A stretch of DNA of 64,000 nucleotides from Arthrobacter alkaliphilus (GCF_021483235.1 NZ_JAKEEC010000002.1:1-64000); one strand, 5' to 3'; positions 9,369 to 18,391 are shown, counted from the stretch's first letter. Notes: generated by a model not told the origin, from the sequence alone. Numbers and translations: made by a program.

Positions 9369-9917
9369 TCAGCGCGCGCGAAGCGCGATGTTGTTGCACG
9401 CTTCGCAGACGTCCTCGGGAATGAGGCCGCGCTTTTGCAGGAGGCCGAAAATGGCGCAGCCCAGGCAGAAGCCGAGGAACGATTCAAGGGACGCAGCGAC
9501 GATCAGCAGGGCGAGCAGGATCCAGGCACCCACGGCGAAACCGGCAAAGTAAAGGATTACGGCCGCTGTACTGAGCGCCGCGCCGATTCCCTGGGCGAAA
9601 CGCTTGGGCGGCCCGGGGACAAGTTTGGCCGGACCAACCCGGGGAGCCAGGACCTTGACGGACAGCAAGGCAAACGGCGAGATCCTCGGCCCGAACAACA
9701 CCCGCAGCCAGAAACCGACGGCGATCAGCACGAGCCCCCAACCGAAGCCACCCACGAGGGTGGCCACCGCGGCAACAACCACCAGCCCGGCCGTGATCCT
9801 CGCGGCGTACTCGTTGACCGGATTGGGGAAAGCAAAGACGGCCCGCCATCCGGTAGTTGCCGAAGCCGGCGCTCCTGTGGTGAACTCTGCAACCTCAGCC
9901 TGTTGTCCCTGTGTCAT
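9369..9917 (-). CDS. DUF4395 membrane protein
   Basis: A 182-residue membrane protein with about four helices, matching DUF4395. An early FPNPVNEYAARI segment is followed by helices, and the end carries two cysteine pairs, FCLGC and VCEAC, which could bind metal or form disulfides. DUF4395 proteins often sit near thioredoxin-like genes in actinobacteria, but not here. The ATG is preceded by TAGCCT at 6-base spacing, so leaderless expression is likely. Function unknown. Confidence 0.83.
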   Translation of the reverse strand: MTQGQQAEVAEFTTGAPASATTGWRAVFAFPNPVNEYAARITAGLVVVAAVATLVGGFGWGLVLIAVGFWLRVLFGPRISPFALLSVKVLAPRVGPAKLVPGPPKRFAQGIGAALSTAAVILYFAGFAVGAWILLALLIVAASLESFLGFCLGCAIFGLLQKRGLIPEDVCEACNNIALRAR

Positions 9918-9923
9918 GGCTCA

Positions 9924-9929
9924 AGGCTA
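9924..9929 (-). promoter_or_regulatory. Leaderless -10 box of the DUF4395 gene
   Basis: TAGCCT on the minus strand, 6 bases before the ATG at 9917. Confidence 0.55.
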
Positions 9930-9983
9930 GGAGCGCCGCGACACAAACGGAAAGCTTTGTTGCTCCATGTGAAATGTGCCGGG

Positions 9984-11009
9984 CTAGCGTCCGCCGACCA
10001 TTTGCAGGAACTCGCCCTCGGACAGCACCTCGATCTGCTGGCCGCGGCTGTGCAACTCCAGGACCCTTTTGGCTTTGCCGGTGAGGCGGCCGTTCCGGAG
10101 ATCGCCGGCCACAAAACCGTCGCCCACCACCAGGACAGTTGTCCTTCCGGTCACGCGGCTCTCCGGCTTCGCCCCCAGGTCCGCGGCCCGCTGTTTGGCT
10201 TCCGGGCGGGCCATCGCAAGCTTACCCGTGAAAACGACCGTCTGCCCGAAGAGGGGGTGGCCCGGTTCCGCCGCGGGGTTGGGCGCTGGATTGTCGCCTT
10301 CTTCAGGCCAACCGCTCCAGGCGCGCCCAAGCTGGCCGGCGCCATTCCCGACGCCGGGTCGGCCGCCGAACGCGGCGCCCCCTCGGCCGGCGCCGGCGAG
10401 CGCCGCGAGCGTTTGCTTGGACAGTCCGTCCCCTGGCTCGAAGGCCTGCTGCTTGGGAATCGCCAAGCCGAGGGACAAGTACAGCTCGGCGATGCTGTTG
10501 GCGTTGTTCCTGCGCGCGATGTCCACCAGGATCCCGGCGCATGCCCGGGCGTCCTCCGCGGCGTCGTGATGGTTCACGAGGGGCACGCCCGCCTCTTCCG
10601 CGGCGTAGGGCAAGGAATTGGAGACCAAGGAATAGCAGCGCCGTGACAACATCACCGTGCAGACGTACTCGTAGGCCGGGCCGGGCAGGCCGGAAACTTC
10701 GAGTCCGGAACGGATGACGCCCAGATCGAACGCCGCATTGTGGGCGGCAAGGATGTCCCCGCCGATGAAAGCCCCGATTTCAGGGAAGAGTTCGCCAAAG
10801 CGCGGAGCCCCGGCGACGTCCTCGGCGCGGATGCCGTGGATCCGGGTGTTGTGGTACTCGAAATGGTCGTGATTTTCCGGCGGCCGCATGAGCCACGACG
10901 CTTCTTCCACCACGACGCCGCCGCGGACCTTGGTCAGCCCGACCGAGCACGGAGAACCCCTGAAGCCGTTCGCAGTTTCAAAGTCGATCGCCGTAAAGTC
11001 CAATGCCAC
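9984..11009 (-). CDS. DEDDh 3'-5' exonuclease with C-terminal BRCT domain
   Basis: An epsilon-like exonuclease with a BRCT domain, an architecture common in actinobacteria. The DEDDh motifs are IDFETANG (Asp9, Glu11), AHNAAFD and HHDAAEDA. After a low-complexity Gly/Ala/Pro linker (about residues 205-255) comes the BRCT domain, LFGQTVVFTGKL through the C-terminal LSEGEFLQM. The 341-residue protein is probably a DNA repair or single-strand trimming enzyme rather than the replicative proofreader (inference). The GTG at 11009 is supported by TAACCT 6 bases upstream and by the MALDFTAIDFE N-terminus typical of the family. Confidence 0.9.
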   Translation of the reverse strand: MALDFTAIDFETANGFRGSPCSVGLTKVRGGVVVEEASWLMRPPENHDHFEYHNTRIHGIRAEDVAGAPRFGELFPEIGAFIGGDILAAHNAAFDLGVIRSGLEVSGLPGPAYEYVCTVMLSRRCYSLVSNSLPYAAEEAGVPLVNHHDAAEDARACAGILVDIARRNNANSIAELYLSLGLAIPKQQAFEPGDGLSKQTLAALAGAGRGGAAFGGRPGVGNGAGQLGRAWSGWPEEGDNPAPNPAAEPGHPLFGQTVVFTGKLAMARPEAKQRAADLGAKPESRVTGRTTVLVVGDGFVAGDLRNGRLTGKAKRVLELHSRGQQIEVLSEGEFLQMVGGR

Positions 11010-11015
11010 TGGACA

Positions 11016-11021
11016 AGGTTA
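11016..11021 (-). promoter_or_regulatory. Leaderless -10 box of the exonuclease gene
   Basis: TAACCT on the minus strand, 6 bases before the GTG start at 11009; no ribosome binding site is visible. Confidence 0.55.
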
Positions 11022-11079
11022 CAGGTGGAAAGGGGTCCCGCCGCCGGTGGTGATGGCCGCCACGCGCCAGGGACGTCTT

Positions 11080-11340
11080 TCAGACTTCGTCTGCCGTCTC
11101 CTGCAGGTTGTTCAGGGCTTTCTTGGTTGTCCTCTGGGTCAGCACGTGGATGACCGCGCCTATGGCGCCCCCGGAGAAGGCGAACAGCAGCACTCCCGGC
11201 AAGGAGTGTTCCAGATTGGTCGCATCCTTGGGTGCCGGCTTTCCGGTGGACTTGCTCCAGATGGCCTCCAGGGCCTTGTTGGCCGCAACCCCTGCGACCA
11301 TCCCGACAACGAGGCCAAGTAGCTTGATCAGGACGTTCAT
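11080..11340 (-). CDS. DUF4235 small membrane protein
   Basis: An 86-residue protein with an N-terminal glycine-rich helix (LGLVVGMVAGVAANKALEAIW) and a second helix (LLFAFSGGAIGAVIHVL), matching DUF4235. It is monocistronic, with a good ribosome binding site (GGAGGAACGAG before the ATG). The 12-bp motif AGCATGCTTATC lies 38 bases upstream and recurs upstream of the phosphatase gene at 12514. DUF4235 genes often travel with stress genes, and a general-stress SDR is the next gene here; role unknown. Confidence 0.85.
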   Translation of the reverse strand: MNVLIKLLGLVVGMVAGVAANKALEAIWSKSTGKPAPKDATNLEHSLPGVLLFAFSGGAIGAVIHVLTQRTTKKALNNLQETADEV

Positions 11341-11377
11341 CTCGTTCCTCCATATGTCAGCTCAGCGCCACCACCAT

Positions 11378-11389
11378 GATAAGCATGCT
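11378..11389 (-). promoter_or_regulatory. Shared 12-bp motif upstream of DUF4235
   Basis: Reads AGCATGCTTATC on the minus strand, 38 bases before the DUF4235 start. It contains the 10-bp palindrome AAGCATGCTT. The same 12 bases, in the same orientation relative to the gene, occur at 12449-12460. Confidence 0.5.
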
Positions 11390-11427
11390 TAGCATCAGCA
11401 TAGGCCAAGGGCACCCGCGACGCAGAA

Positions 11428-12330
11428 CTAGGCTAAATGCCGCCCTCCCGTGATGCCGACGACCGACCCGGACATGAAGCTCGACTCCGGAGTGGCCAGC
11501 AGGACGAAGGTCGCCGCCAGTTCGGCAGGTTGCCCGGCCCTCCCCAAGGGCGTGTCCTCACCGAAGTGCACCAGTTTTTCGCTCGGCTGGGTCGCGGGCT
11601 GAAGCGGCGTCCAGATCGGTCCGGGAGCCACCGCGTTGACGCGGATTCCCCGCGGACCCAACAACTCCGCGAGGGAAAAGGTCATGTTGATGATGGCGGC
11701 CTTGGTCGCAGCGTAATCAATAAGGCTTGGACTCGGGTGGTACCCCTGGATCGACGAGACGTTGATGATCGCTGAGCCCGGCTTCAAATGTGGCAGCGCG
11801 GCTTTCGTCAGCCAGAAGAGCGCATAGACGTTGGACTTGAAAGTCCGGTCGAACTGTTCACTCGTGAGATCTGCGATTCCTTCGTTGGTGGTCATTTGAT
11901 AGCCGGCGTTGTTCACGAGGACATCGAGGCCCCCGAATTCGGCAATGACCTGGGCCACGACTTCCTGGCAGAAGGCCTCGTCGCACAGGTCGCCGGGCAA
12001 CGCCAAGGCGCTCCGTCCGGCGTCTTCGATCAACTGGACCGTGTGCACGGCGTCCTGCTCTTCTTCGGGCAAGTACGTGAAGGCGACGTCCGCTCCCTCC
12101 CTGGCATAGGCAATCGCGGCAGCCCGCCCGATGCCTGAATCCGCGCCCGTGATCAGGGTCCGGAACCCTTCCATTCGATGGTGGCCGACGTAGCTGCTTT
12201 CGCCATGGTCCGGGCGGGGATGCATCGCGTCGGTCCAACCCGGGTAATCCTGCGGCTGGGGCTCGAATGAGCCGCCCCCTGGGTGCTGTTCCGCCTCTTG
12301 GTCATCCCCGGGAACGATGCTACCTGCCAT
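11428..12330 (-). CDS. Short-chain dehydrogenase, general stress protein 39 type
   Basis: A 300-residue NAD(P)-dependent oxidoreductase. The Rossmann motif TLITGADSGIGRAAA is near residue 60, then NNAG, the catalytic Ser in NVSSIQGYHPS and the YAATKAA catalytic Tyr/Lys motif. The N-terminal 50 residues, with PQDYPGWTDAMHPRPDHGE, are the extension that marks the YdaD/YghA (general stress protein 39) subgroup rather than ordinary FabG-like SDRs. ATG at 12330 is best spaced to GGAGGAA; a GTG one codon earlier is possible. Substrate unknown; a stress role is inferred from the subgroup. Confidence 0.9.
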   Translation of the reverse strand: MAGSIVPGDDQEAEQHPGGGSFEPQPQDYPGWTDAMHPRPDHGESSYVGHHRMEGFRTLITGADSGIGRAAAIAYAREGADVAFTYLPEEEQDAVHTVQLIEDAGRSALALPGDLCDEAFCQEVVAQVIAEFGGLDVLVNNAGYQMTTNEGIADLTSEQFDRTFKSNVYALFWLTKAALPHLKPGSAIINVSSIQGYHPSPSLIDYAATKAAIINMTFSLAELLGPRGIRVNAVAPGPIWTPLQPATQPSEKLVHFGEDTPLGRAGQPAELAATFVLLATPESSFMSGSVVGITGGRHLA

Positions 12331-12448
12331 CACTATTCCTCCATCTGTTGGCCAGGAGAATCACCCGATTCCCTGCGCATAATCCGGAGAGTTGAAGTGC
12401 GTTACGTCTTCAAACCTAAAACCAGCGCCCCGGAGACACAAGATCATC

Positions 12449-12460
12449 AGCATGCTTATC
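12449..12460 (+). promoter_or_regulatory. Shared 12-bp motif upstream of the phosphatase gene
   Basis: AGCATGCTTATC on the plus strand, 53 bases before the GTG at 12514. It matches all 12 bases of the site upstream of DUF4235 and has the same orientation relative to the gene. It also lies 119 bases upstream of the SDR start on the other strand. Confidence 0.5.
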
Positions 12461-12513
12461 TTTGGTCGCGTGAATAGCTAGGCTTGTTGCCAGTCGGGAC
12501 GAAGGAGATTCTT

Positions 12514-13284
12514 GTGAGCGAACGCATGAAGGCCGCATCCGGCCATGGAGCCGTCGAGCTGATGCTGGTCCGTCACGGTGAGAGCCTGGGAAACGTGGCA
12601 GCCTCGAGGGCGGGGCTATCCGGCGCGGAAGTCATCGACGTCCCAGCGCGGGATGCCGACGTCGACCTGTCCCCGCTCGGTCTCGAGCAGGCCGCGGCGC
12701 TGGGCCGTTCGCTTAGCGGACTCGCACCATCGCGGCGCCCCGACGTGGTCTGGTGTTCCCCCTATGCCCGGGCCCGCCGCACCGCCGAACTTATCATCGG
12801 GACAGCCGGTTGGGAGGTGCCGCTCCTTGTGGATGAGCGCCTCCGGGACCGCGAGCTTGGCGTCCTCGACATGCTGACCGCCAAGGGCGTGGAACTGAGG
12901 CTGCCCGATGAGGCCCGGCGCCGCCGATGGCTGGGGAAGTTCTACTACCGGCCCCCGGGCGGCGAATCCTGGACCGACGTCGCCCTGAGGCTGCGGACCT
13001 TCCTCGCCGATCTTGAACAATTCTCTGATCGGGAGCGGCTCCTCGTTGTGGGCCATGACGCCATCATCCTGCTTTTCAGGTACCTCCTGGAGGGGATGTC
13101 CGAACAGGAAATCCTGGACATAGCGATGACAACCACCATTCTGAACGCCTCCCTCACGCGGTATGTCCGCGCCAAAGGCCACGGCCCCTGGACGCTGGAG
13201 AGCTTCAACATGGCAGACCATCTCGAGGAGCAAGGTGTCACCCTCACCGAGCACGGAAGCGACGCCGATGTCCATCCGCGGTGA
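12514..13284 (+). CDS. Histidine phosphatase family protein
   Basis: Phosphoglycerate-mutase-like phosphatase. The phosphohistidine motif LVRHGESLGN (His21) opens the domain, and VVGHDAIILL later supplies the second catalytic histidine. A WCSPYARARRTAE segment gives the phosphate-binding arginines. The GTG at 12514 follows AAGGAG at about 7 bases; a longer reading from a TTG at 12484 would run over that ribosome binding site. 256 residues. Its last 17 bases overlap the NAD(P)HX dehydratase gene, so the two are co-translated. Whether it acts on sugar phosphates, nucleotides or a damaged metabolite is not shown. Confidence 0.88.
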   Translation: MSERMKAASGHGAVELMLVRHGESLGNVAASRAGLSGAEVIDVPARDADVDLSPLGLEQAAALGRSLSGLAPSRRPDVVWCSPYARARRTAELIIGTAGWEVPLLVDERLRDRELGVLDMLTAKGVELRLPDEARRRRWLGKFYYRPPGGESWTDVALRLRTFLADLEQFSDRERLLVVGHDAIILLFRYLLEGMSEQEILDIAMTTTILNASLTRYVRAKGHGPWTLESFNMADHLEEQGVTLTEHGSDADVHPR

Positions 13285-14182
13285 CCTTACGCCTGTCCCG
13301 GTCACCCCTACCCTTCTGCGGAACTGGCCGCTGCCGGCACTGGGTTCGGGCAAGCTCGATCGGGGCTCGGTGTTGATCGTCGGCGGGAGCCGCAAGACCC
13401 CCGGCGCCGCCCTGCTCGCCGGCACCGCCGCGCTCCGTGCCGGCGCCGGTCGCCTGACCTTGGGCGTTGCCGGATCCGCCGCCGTCGCCTTGGCCGTGGC
13501 CATGCCTGAGGCCGGCGTGATCGGCTTGCCCGAAACCTCCTCCGGTTCCGTCCGCTCGACAGCACACGAGGTAATAATCCCGGACTTGCAGACAGCCGAC
13601 GCGGTACTGATCGGCCCCGGGCTGGATGACCCGGACGAGACCGAGCAGCTGCTGCGAAACCTCCTGGGCAACGGCCTGATCCAGGAGCACCAGACCGTCA
13701 TCCTCGATGCCTACGCGCTGGGGATCCTGAGTCGGCTCCTGCCCGATATCCAGCCTTGGGCCGGGCAGCTCATCCTGACGCCGAACGCTCAAGAGTTGGG
13801 CAGGCTGCTCGGGCGGGAGCCGACGGACATCCGCAACGATGCCGCCGAGGTCTCCGACACCTACCAGGCGGTGGTCAGCTGCCAGGGCATCATTGCCCGG
13901 CCCCGGAACACGGACCCGGCGGATACGGACGGGTCCACGGCCTGTTGGGAAATCACTACCGGTTCCGGGGGGCTCGGAACGTCCGGGAGCGGAGACGTCC
14001 TGGCCGGTACCATCGCCGGCCTCCGCGCCCGCGGAACGACGGATGCGCAGGCGGCCTGCTGGGGATCCCACCTCCACGCCGCGGCCGGGGACAGGCTGGC
14101 GAGCCGGAAAGGGAGCCCCGGCTACCTCGCCAGGGAACTTACCGACGAACTACCGCCGCTCATGATGGAACTGAACACGTGA
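13268..14182 (+). CDS. nnrD: ADP/ATP-dependent NAD(P)H-hydrate dehydratase
   Basis: Ribokinase-fold repair enzyme that dehydrates damaged NADHX/NADPHX. It has GSVLIVGGSRKTPGAALL at the N-terminus, LTPNAQELGRLL in the centre and the catalytic TSGSGDVLAGTIAG near residue 240. At 304 residues it is the stand-alone dehydratase domain, with no YjeF N-terminal epimerase. The ATG at 13268 lies inside the end of the phosphatase gene; the homologous N-terminus (RNWPLPALGSGKLDRG) begins about 15 residues in, which supports this start. Confidence 0.9.
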   Translation: MSIRGDLTPVPVTPTLLRNWPLPALGSGKLDRGSVLIVGGSRKTPGAALLAGTAALRAGAGRLTLGVAGSAAVALAVAMPEAGVIGLPETSSGSVRSTAHEVIIPDLQTADAVLIGPGLDDPDETEQLLRNLLGNGLIQEHQTVILDAYALGILSRLLPDIQPWAGQLILTPNAQELGRLLGREPTDIRNDAAEVSDTYQAVVSCQGIIARPRNTDPADTDGSTACWEITTGSGGLGTSGSGDVLAGTIAGLRARGTTDAQAACWGSHLHAAAGDRLASRKGSPGYLARELTDELPPLMMELNT

Positions 14183-14210
14183 AGGAACGGGCCCGACGGC
14201 GGTTGTCCCG

Positions 14211-14216
14211 TACCCT
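14211..14216 (+). promoter_or_regulatory. Leaderless -10 box of dedA
   Basis: TACCCT ends 6 bases before the GTG at 14223. This is the one case in the window where the hexamer is not also an in-frame stop codon. Confidence 0.5.
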
Positions 14217-14222
14217 TGAAGG

Positions 14223-15002
14223 GTGACCCTTTCTGCGATGAACGACTTTGCCGTATCCGCTTTCGGGGGTGCTGGACAGGTGCAGCCGCATATGTCCGCG
14301 CTCCTCCCCGACTGGTTGAACCCCCAAGTTTTCCTGGCCGACCCCGCTTTGGCGCCATGGGTGGTCCTGCTCGTGTGCGGGATTGTGTTCGCGGAGACGG
14401 GACTCCTGGTGGGCTTCTTCCTGCCGGGCGACTCGATGCTCTTCACCGCAGGGCTGCTCGTCGCCACGGACACCATCAAGTTCAACATCTGGGCACTCGC
14501 CGCCCTCATTGTCGTTTCCGCGATCATCGGCAACCAAAGCGGCTACCTCATCGGGTCCAAAGCCGGACCGGCCATCTTCAACAAGCCTGATTCGAAGCTG
14601 TTCAAGCGGGAAAACGTTGAAAGCGCGCACGCATTTTTTGAAAAGCACGGCGGCAAGGCCCTGATCCTGGCCCGCTTCGTGCCGATCATCCGCACTTTCG
14701 TTCCGGTGATTGTCGGCGTCGCGCAGATGGACAAGCGCAGGTTCTTCATCTTCAACGTCATCGGCGCGGCGCTCTGGGGCGGCGGCGTGACGCTGCTCGG
14801 CTACCTGCTCGGCGACAAGGTTCCGTGGGTCCGGGACAACCTGGACATCATCTTCGTGGTCATCGTCCTGATCTCGGTGGTACCCGTGGCCGTGGAAGTC
14901 CTCCGCGGCCTGCTGGCCAAGCGCCAGGCCACGAACCGCGGAGCGGAACCCGCCGGAGAATTCATCGACGGACGCGAAGCCGGCAAGCACGGCGAGCGCT
15001 GA
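14223..15002 (+). CDS. DedA family membrane protein
   Basis: Polytopic inner-membrane protein of the DedA/VTT family, thought to act as a flippase for undecaprenyl phosphate or phospholipids. It has the GLLVGFFLPGDSMLF re-entrant segment and the hallmark ARFVPIIRTFVPVIVG with its two arginines. 259 residues, with a charged C-terminal tail. The GTG at 14223 is supported by TACCCT 6 bases upstream; ATG at 14238 or 14292 are alternatives. A strong terminator follows. Confidence 0.92.
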   Translation: MTLSAMNDFAVSAFGGAGQVQPHMSALLPDWLNPQVFLADPALAPWVVLLVCGIVFAETGLLVGFFLPGDSMLFTAGLLVATDTIKFNIWALAALIVVSAIIGNQSGYLIGSKAGPAIFNKPDSKLFKRENVESAHAFFEKHGGKALILARFVPIIRTFVPVIVGVAQMDKRRFFIFNVIGAALWGGGVTLLGYLLGDKVPWVRDNLDIIFVVIVLISVVPVAVEVLRGLLAKRQATNRGAEPAGEFIDGREAGKHGER

Positions 15003-15018
15003 GGCCACTGGCTTAGAG

Positions 15019-15050
15019 AAGAGGCACCCCGCGTCTGCGGGGTGCCTCTT
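15019..15050. terminator. Bidirectional terminator between dedA and rdgB
   Basis: A 14-bp perfect stem (AAGAGGCACCCCGC and its complement) around a 4-base loop GTCT. It ends in CTCTTTCGTT on the plus strand and in AAGAGG/CTCTT on the other, so it can serve both convergent genes. Confidence 0.9.
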
Positions 15051-15072
15051 TCGTTGATTGCCTCAGCAGGTT

Positions 15073-15714
15073 TCAGCGCAAGGCTTCCACAATGGCCGGG
15101 AGCAGGGCCCTGAAGGCCTTTCCCCGGTGGCTGATGGCATTCTTTTCTTCCGAACTCAGCTCCGCGCAGCTGCGGTCCAGCCCCTGGGGCAAGAGCACGG
15201 GGTCGTAGCCGAATCCACCCGCGCCGCGGGGTTCGCGCAGGAGAGTCCCTTCCAGCTGGCCGTACTCGACCACTTCGCGCGCCCCGCCGTCAACGGCGGC
15301 CGGTACAGCGAGCGCCGCGGCGCAGACGAAGGCGGCTCCCCGGTGCGCGTCGGGTACATCCGAGAGTTGCGCCAGCAAGAGCTGGAGGTTGGCCGCATCG
15401 TCACCGTGGCGCCCGGACCAGCGGGCCGAAAAGATCCCGGGCGCTCCACCCAGGACGTCCACTGCCAATCCTGAGTCATCAGCGATCGCCACCATACCCG
15501 TGGCTTCGGCCACCGCCCGTGCCTTGAGAAGGGAATTTTCGGCAAACGTGACGCCGGTTTCGGCAACATCGGGGGCGCCGGCCGCCGCGGCGTCAATCAC
15601 TTGGGTATCGACGTCGAGTCCCGGCACCTGCCCCCGGAGGAGTTCCCTGAGTTCGCGCAGTTTTCCCTTGTTGTGGGTGGCGAGGACTAGCCGCGGGGCG
15701 GTGTCGACGCTCAC
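15073..15714 (-). CDS. rdgB: Non-canonical purine NTP pyrophosphatase (RdgB/HAM1)
   Basis: House-cleaning enzyme that hydrolyses dITP, XTP and related nucleotides to monophosphates. [16 protein letters not shown] at residues 11-26 binds the nucleotide; [18 protein letters not shown] and the C-terminal ISHRGKA are the other family motifs. 213 residues is normal. It overlaps the rph stop by 4 bases and is last in murI-MBL-rph-rdgB. Confidence 0.96.
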   Translation of the reverse strand: MSVDTAPRLVLATHNKGKLRELRELLRGQVPGLDVDTQVIDAAAAGAPDVAETGVTFAENSLLKARAVAEATGMVAIADDSGLAVDVLGGAPGIFSARWSGRHGDDAANLQLLLAQLSDVPDAHRGAAFVCAAALAVPAAVDGGAREVVEYGQLEGTLLREPRGAGGFGYDPVLLPQGLDRSCAELSSEEKNAISHRGKAFRALLPAIVEALR

Positions 15715-16469
15715 GGGGCCTCGGCCAAGGTCTCGCGCTGGATGGCCGCCAGCTCGCCCGTACCGATGAGGGCGAGGTCCAGCAACGCATTCAGTTCATC
15801 GCGGTCGAACGGGGCTCCCTCGGCGGTGCCCTGCACTTCGACGAACTTTCCGGAGCCCGTGACTACCACGTTCATGTCGGTCTCGGCCCGCACGTCCTCG
15901 ATGTAGGGCAGGTCCAGCATCGGGATACCGTCGATGATTCCCACGGAGACGGCTGCGATGGTGTCAATCAGCGGCTGTGCGTTCTTGGCGATCATCTTGT
16001 TCTCGCGGGCGAAGCGGATCGCCTCGGCGAGCGCCACGTAGGCGCCTGTGATCGCGGCGGTCCGGGTGCCGCCGTCGGCCTGGAGGACATCGCAGTCCAG
16101 GACGATCGTGTTTTCGCCCAGGGCCTTGGTGTCGATGATCGAACGCAACGAGCGGCCGATCAGGCGGGAAATTTCATGGGTGCGTCCGCCGATCCTGCCC
16201 TTGACGGACTCACGGTCGGAGCGGGTGTTCGTGGCGCGCGGAAGCATGGCGTATTCGGCCGTGACCCAGCCGCGCCCTTCGCCCTTGAGCCAGCGTGGAA
16301 CGCCCTCCGTCAAGGAAGCCGTGCACAGCACCCGCGTGTTGCCGAATTCGATCAGGGCAGAACCTTCGGCCTGCTTGGACCACCCGCGGGTGATGCTGAT
16401 TGGACGGAGTTGATCGGGCGTGCGGCCGTCGGCGCGGATGACGGGGACAGATGTCGCTTCGGAAGTCAT
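15711..16469 (-). CDS. rph: Ribonuclease PH
   Basis: Phosphorolytic 3'-5' exoribonuclease for tRNA 3' maturation. It has [22 protein letters not shown] at the N-terminus, the [27 protein letters not shown] phosphate-binding block and [19 protein letters not shown]. 252 residues. It overlaps rdgB. A TAAGCT box sits 6 bases before its ATG, so rph-rdgB can be transcribed separately from murI-MBL as a leaderless message. Confidence 0.97.
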   Translation of the reverse strand: MTSEATSVPVIRADGRTPDQLRPISITRGWSKQAEGSALIEFGNTRVLCTASLTEGVPRWLKGEGRGWVTAEYAMLPRATNTRSDRESVKGRIGGRTHEISRLIGRSLRSIIDTKALGENTIVLDCDVLQADGGTRTAAITGAYVALAEAIRFARENKMIAKNAQPLIDTIAAVSVGIIDGIPMLDLPYIEDVRAETDMNVVVTGSGKFVEVQGTAEGAPFDRDELNALLDLALIGTGELAAIQRETLAEAP

Positions 16470-16475
16470 ACTGCA

Positions 16476-16481
16476 AGCTTA
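16476..16481 (-). promoter_or_regulatory. Leaderless -10 box of rph
   Basis: TAAGCT on the minus strand, 6 bases before the rph ATG, within the 81-base gap to the upstream MBL gene. Confidence 0.6.
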
Positions 16482-16550
16482 GCGATCCGCTGGCCCTCGC
16501 CGGACTGCGGGGCCGGACTGCACGTCCGGATCCCTCCGACGGTGACAGGT

Positions 16551-17348
16551 TCAGACCGTGTAGTGGACTCCGGCAACCGCGACGGCGACATCGCCGGGGA
16601 ACTCCGGCCGCGCATCCGCCATGACCTTGGTCTGCGATGTCCAGACCGGAATGTGGGTCAGCAGGAGGCGCCGGGCTCCCGCGGCTGCCGCTGCCTGGCC
16701 CGCACGCTTGCCGGTCAAGTGCACATCCTTGATGGCGTCGTCGCGCCCTTCTTCAAAAGCGGCCTCGCACAGGAAGAGATCGGCGTCGCGCGCCGCGTCC
16801 TCAAGGCCTTGGCACGAGTCGGTGTCTCCCGAGTACGTGAGGATCCTGCGCACGGCTTTACCCTCTTTGTCCGGCTCGGTGACCTCCACGCGCAGGGCGT
16901 AGGCCTCTTCAACCGGGTGGTTCACCGCATATGGGGTCACAGTGAACGGCCCGAGCTTCACGGATTGGCGTTCGCTCCAGTTACTGAAGTCGAACTCCTC
17001 GTGCATCCCGGGGTCCAGCTCCAGGCCGTAGGCGGTGGCCATGCGGTCGGCCGTCGCGGCGGGACCCCACACCGGAATCCTGTCCCGTCCCCAGCCGCCC
17101 GGCTTCCAGCGGACGGCCACGTGGAGGCCGCAGAGGTCCATGCAGTGATCCGGGTGCAGGTGGGTGAGGAAAATGGCGTCAATGTCTTCGAGGTCCGTGT
17201 ACCGTTGGATGGCCCCGAGGGCGCCGCTGCCGAGGTCCATGACGATCTTCCATTGGCGTTCACCGTCGTGTGCCGTCAGGAGATAGCACGACGCCGGAGA
17301 GCCGGGACCGGGGAAGGAACCCGTACAGCCCACAATGGTCAGTTTCAC
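16551..17348 (-). CDS. MBL-fold hydrolase, Rv1339-like
   Basis: Metallo-beta-lactamase-fold protein with the zinc motif [10 protein letters not shown] (HxHxDH), later [15 protein letters not shown] and a final LLLTHIPVW. 265 residues. It overlaps the murI stop by 4 bases (ATGA). Its place between murI and rph is the same as that of M. tuberculosis Rv1339, reported as an atypical class II cAMP phosphodiesterase. cAMP hydrolysis is therefore the best guess but rests on synteny and fold; an RNase Z-like activity is the alternative. Confidence 0.85.
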   Translation of the reverse strand: MKLTIVGCTGSFPGPGSPASCYLLTAHDGERQWKIVMDLGSGALGAIQRYTDLEDIDAIFLTHLHPDHCMDLCGLHVAVRWKPGGWGRDRIPVWGPAATADRMATAYGLELDPGMHEEFDFSNWSERQSVKLGPFTVTPYAVNHPVEEAYALRVEVTEPDKEGKAVRRILTYSGDTDSCQGLEDAARDADLFLCEAAFEEGRDDAIKDVHLTGKRAGQAAAAAGARRLLLTHIPVWTSQTKVMADARPEFPGDVAVAVAGVHYTV

Positions 17349-18376
17349 TGGATGCGGCCCCCGCCGGCGGCGCCGAATTCCTTCGCCGTGAAGGGTGCGG
17401 GGTCGACGAAATTGGAGGTCCTTGCATGGTGGCCGCCGGCGCGGGCGGCCTCCAACATTTCCGGAGTGATGCGGGCGAGGCTTCCGGTCGGGTACTGGGC
17501 GGCCACATGGTCCACATGTCGTACGGACAGGACCTCCGGGCCAAGGAAACGGCGGGCCAGGATTTCAAACTGTGCGGCGTCGCCGGTCGCCATGAAATCG
17601 TGCCGGGGCAAGCCGGTATCGGTCCGTTGAATCCCGTGGGTGGCCAAAGCACGGTAAACGTCCTTGGCGGTCTCCTCGGCGCTGGACACCAAGGTGACGT
17701 CATCCCCCATGACATAGGAGATCACGCCTGTGAGCAACGGATAGTGCGTGCAGCCCAGCACCACCGTATCCACGCCTGCGTCCCTCAGCGGCTCCAGGTA
17801 TTCGTGGGCTACGGCCAGCAGCTCGGGGCCCGTGGTGATGCCGGCTTCCACGAAGCTCACGAATTCCGGACAGGCGACCGACGTGATGGCCAGGTCGGGG
17901 GCAGCGGCGAAGGTGTCCTCGTACGCACGGGAACCCACCGTGGCCGAGGTGCCGATCACGCCGATCCTGCCGGATCTTGTCGCTGATACCGCGCGGCGCA
18001 CTGCGGGCTGGATGACCTCGATAACGGGGATCCCGTAACGGGCCGTGTAGCGTTCACGGGCATCGCGCAAGACTGCTGCCGAGGCAGAGTTGCAGGCGAT
18101 CGTCAGAAGTTTCACGCCGGAGTCCACGAGCTCGTCCATGACCCCGAGGGCGTTGGCCCGGACTTCGGCGATGGGAAGCGGCCCGTAGGGCCCATTGGCG
18201 GTGTCCCCCACATAAATGATCGACTCATGCGGCAACTGGTCGATGATGGACCGTGCCACGGTGAGCCCGCCGACACCGGAATCGAAGACGCCGATGGGGC
18301 GTGATCCCAGCAAGGGGTCTTGTGCGCGGTTATTCCGTATTTCCGGCGTGCGCTCTGGGTCCGATGCTGAGTTCAT
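17345..18376 (-). CDS. murI: Glutamate racemase
   Basis: Supplies D-glutamate for peptidoglycan. It has [14 protein letters not shown] with the catalytic-acid Asp, the first catalytic Cys in [11 protein letters not shown] and the second in [10 protein letters not shown]. At 343 residues it is longer than the usual 265-290 because of an N-terminal tail of about 25 residues and a C-terminal extension of about 60. The ATG at 18376 has TATTCT 9 bases upstream and no ribosome binding site; the frame is open upstream but not homologous. Confidence 0.95.
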   Translation of the reverse strand: MNSASDPERTPEIRNNRAQDPLLGSRPIGVFDSGVGGLTVARSIIDQLPHESIIYVGDTANGPYGPLPIAEVRANALGVMDELVDSGVKLLTIACNSASAAVLRDARERYTARYGIPVIEVIQPAVRRAVSATRSGRIGVIGTSATVGSRAYEDTFAAAPDLAITSVACPEFVSFVEAGITTGPELLAVAHEYLEPLRDAGVDTVVLGCTHYPLLTGVISYVMGDDVTLVSSAEETAKDVYRALATHGIQRTDTGLPRHDFMATGDAAQFEILARRFLGPEVLSVRHVDHVAAQYPTGSLARITPEMLEAARAGGHHARTSNFVDPAPFTAKEFGAAGGGRIQ

Positions 18377-18385
18377 GATTCTTAG

Positions 18386-18391
18386 AGAATA
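18386..18391 (-). promoter_or_regulatory. Possible short-leader -10 box of murI
   Basis: TATTCT on the minus strand, 9 bases before the ATG at 18376. That is longer than the 6-base spacing of the other genes, so the call is weaker. Confidence 0.35.
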
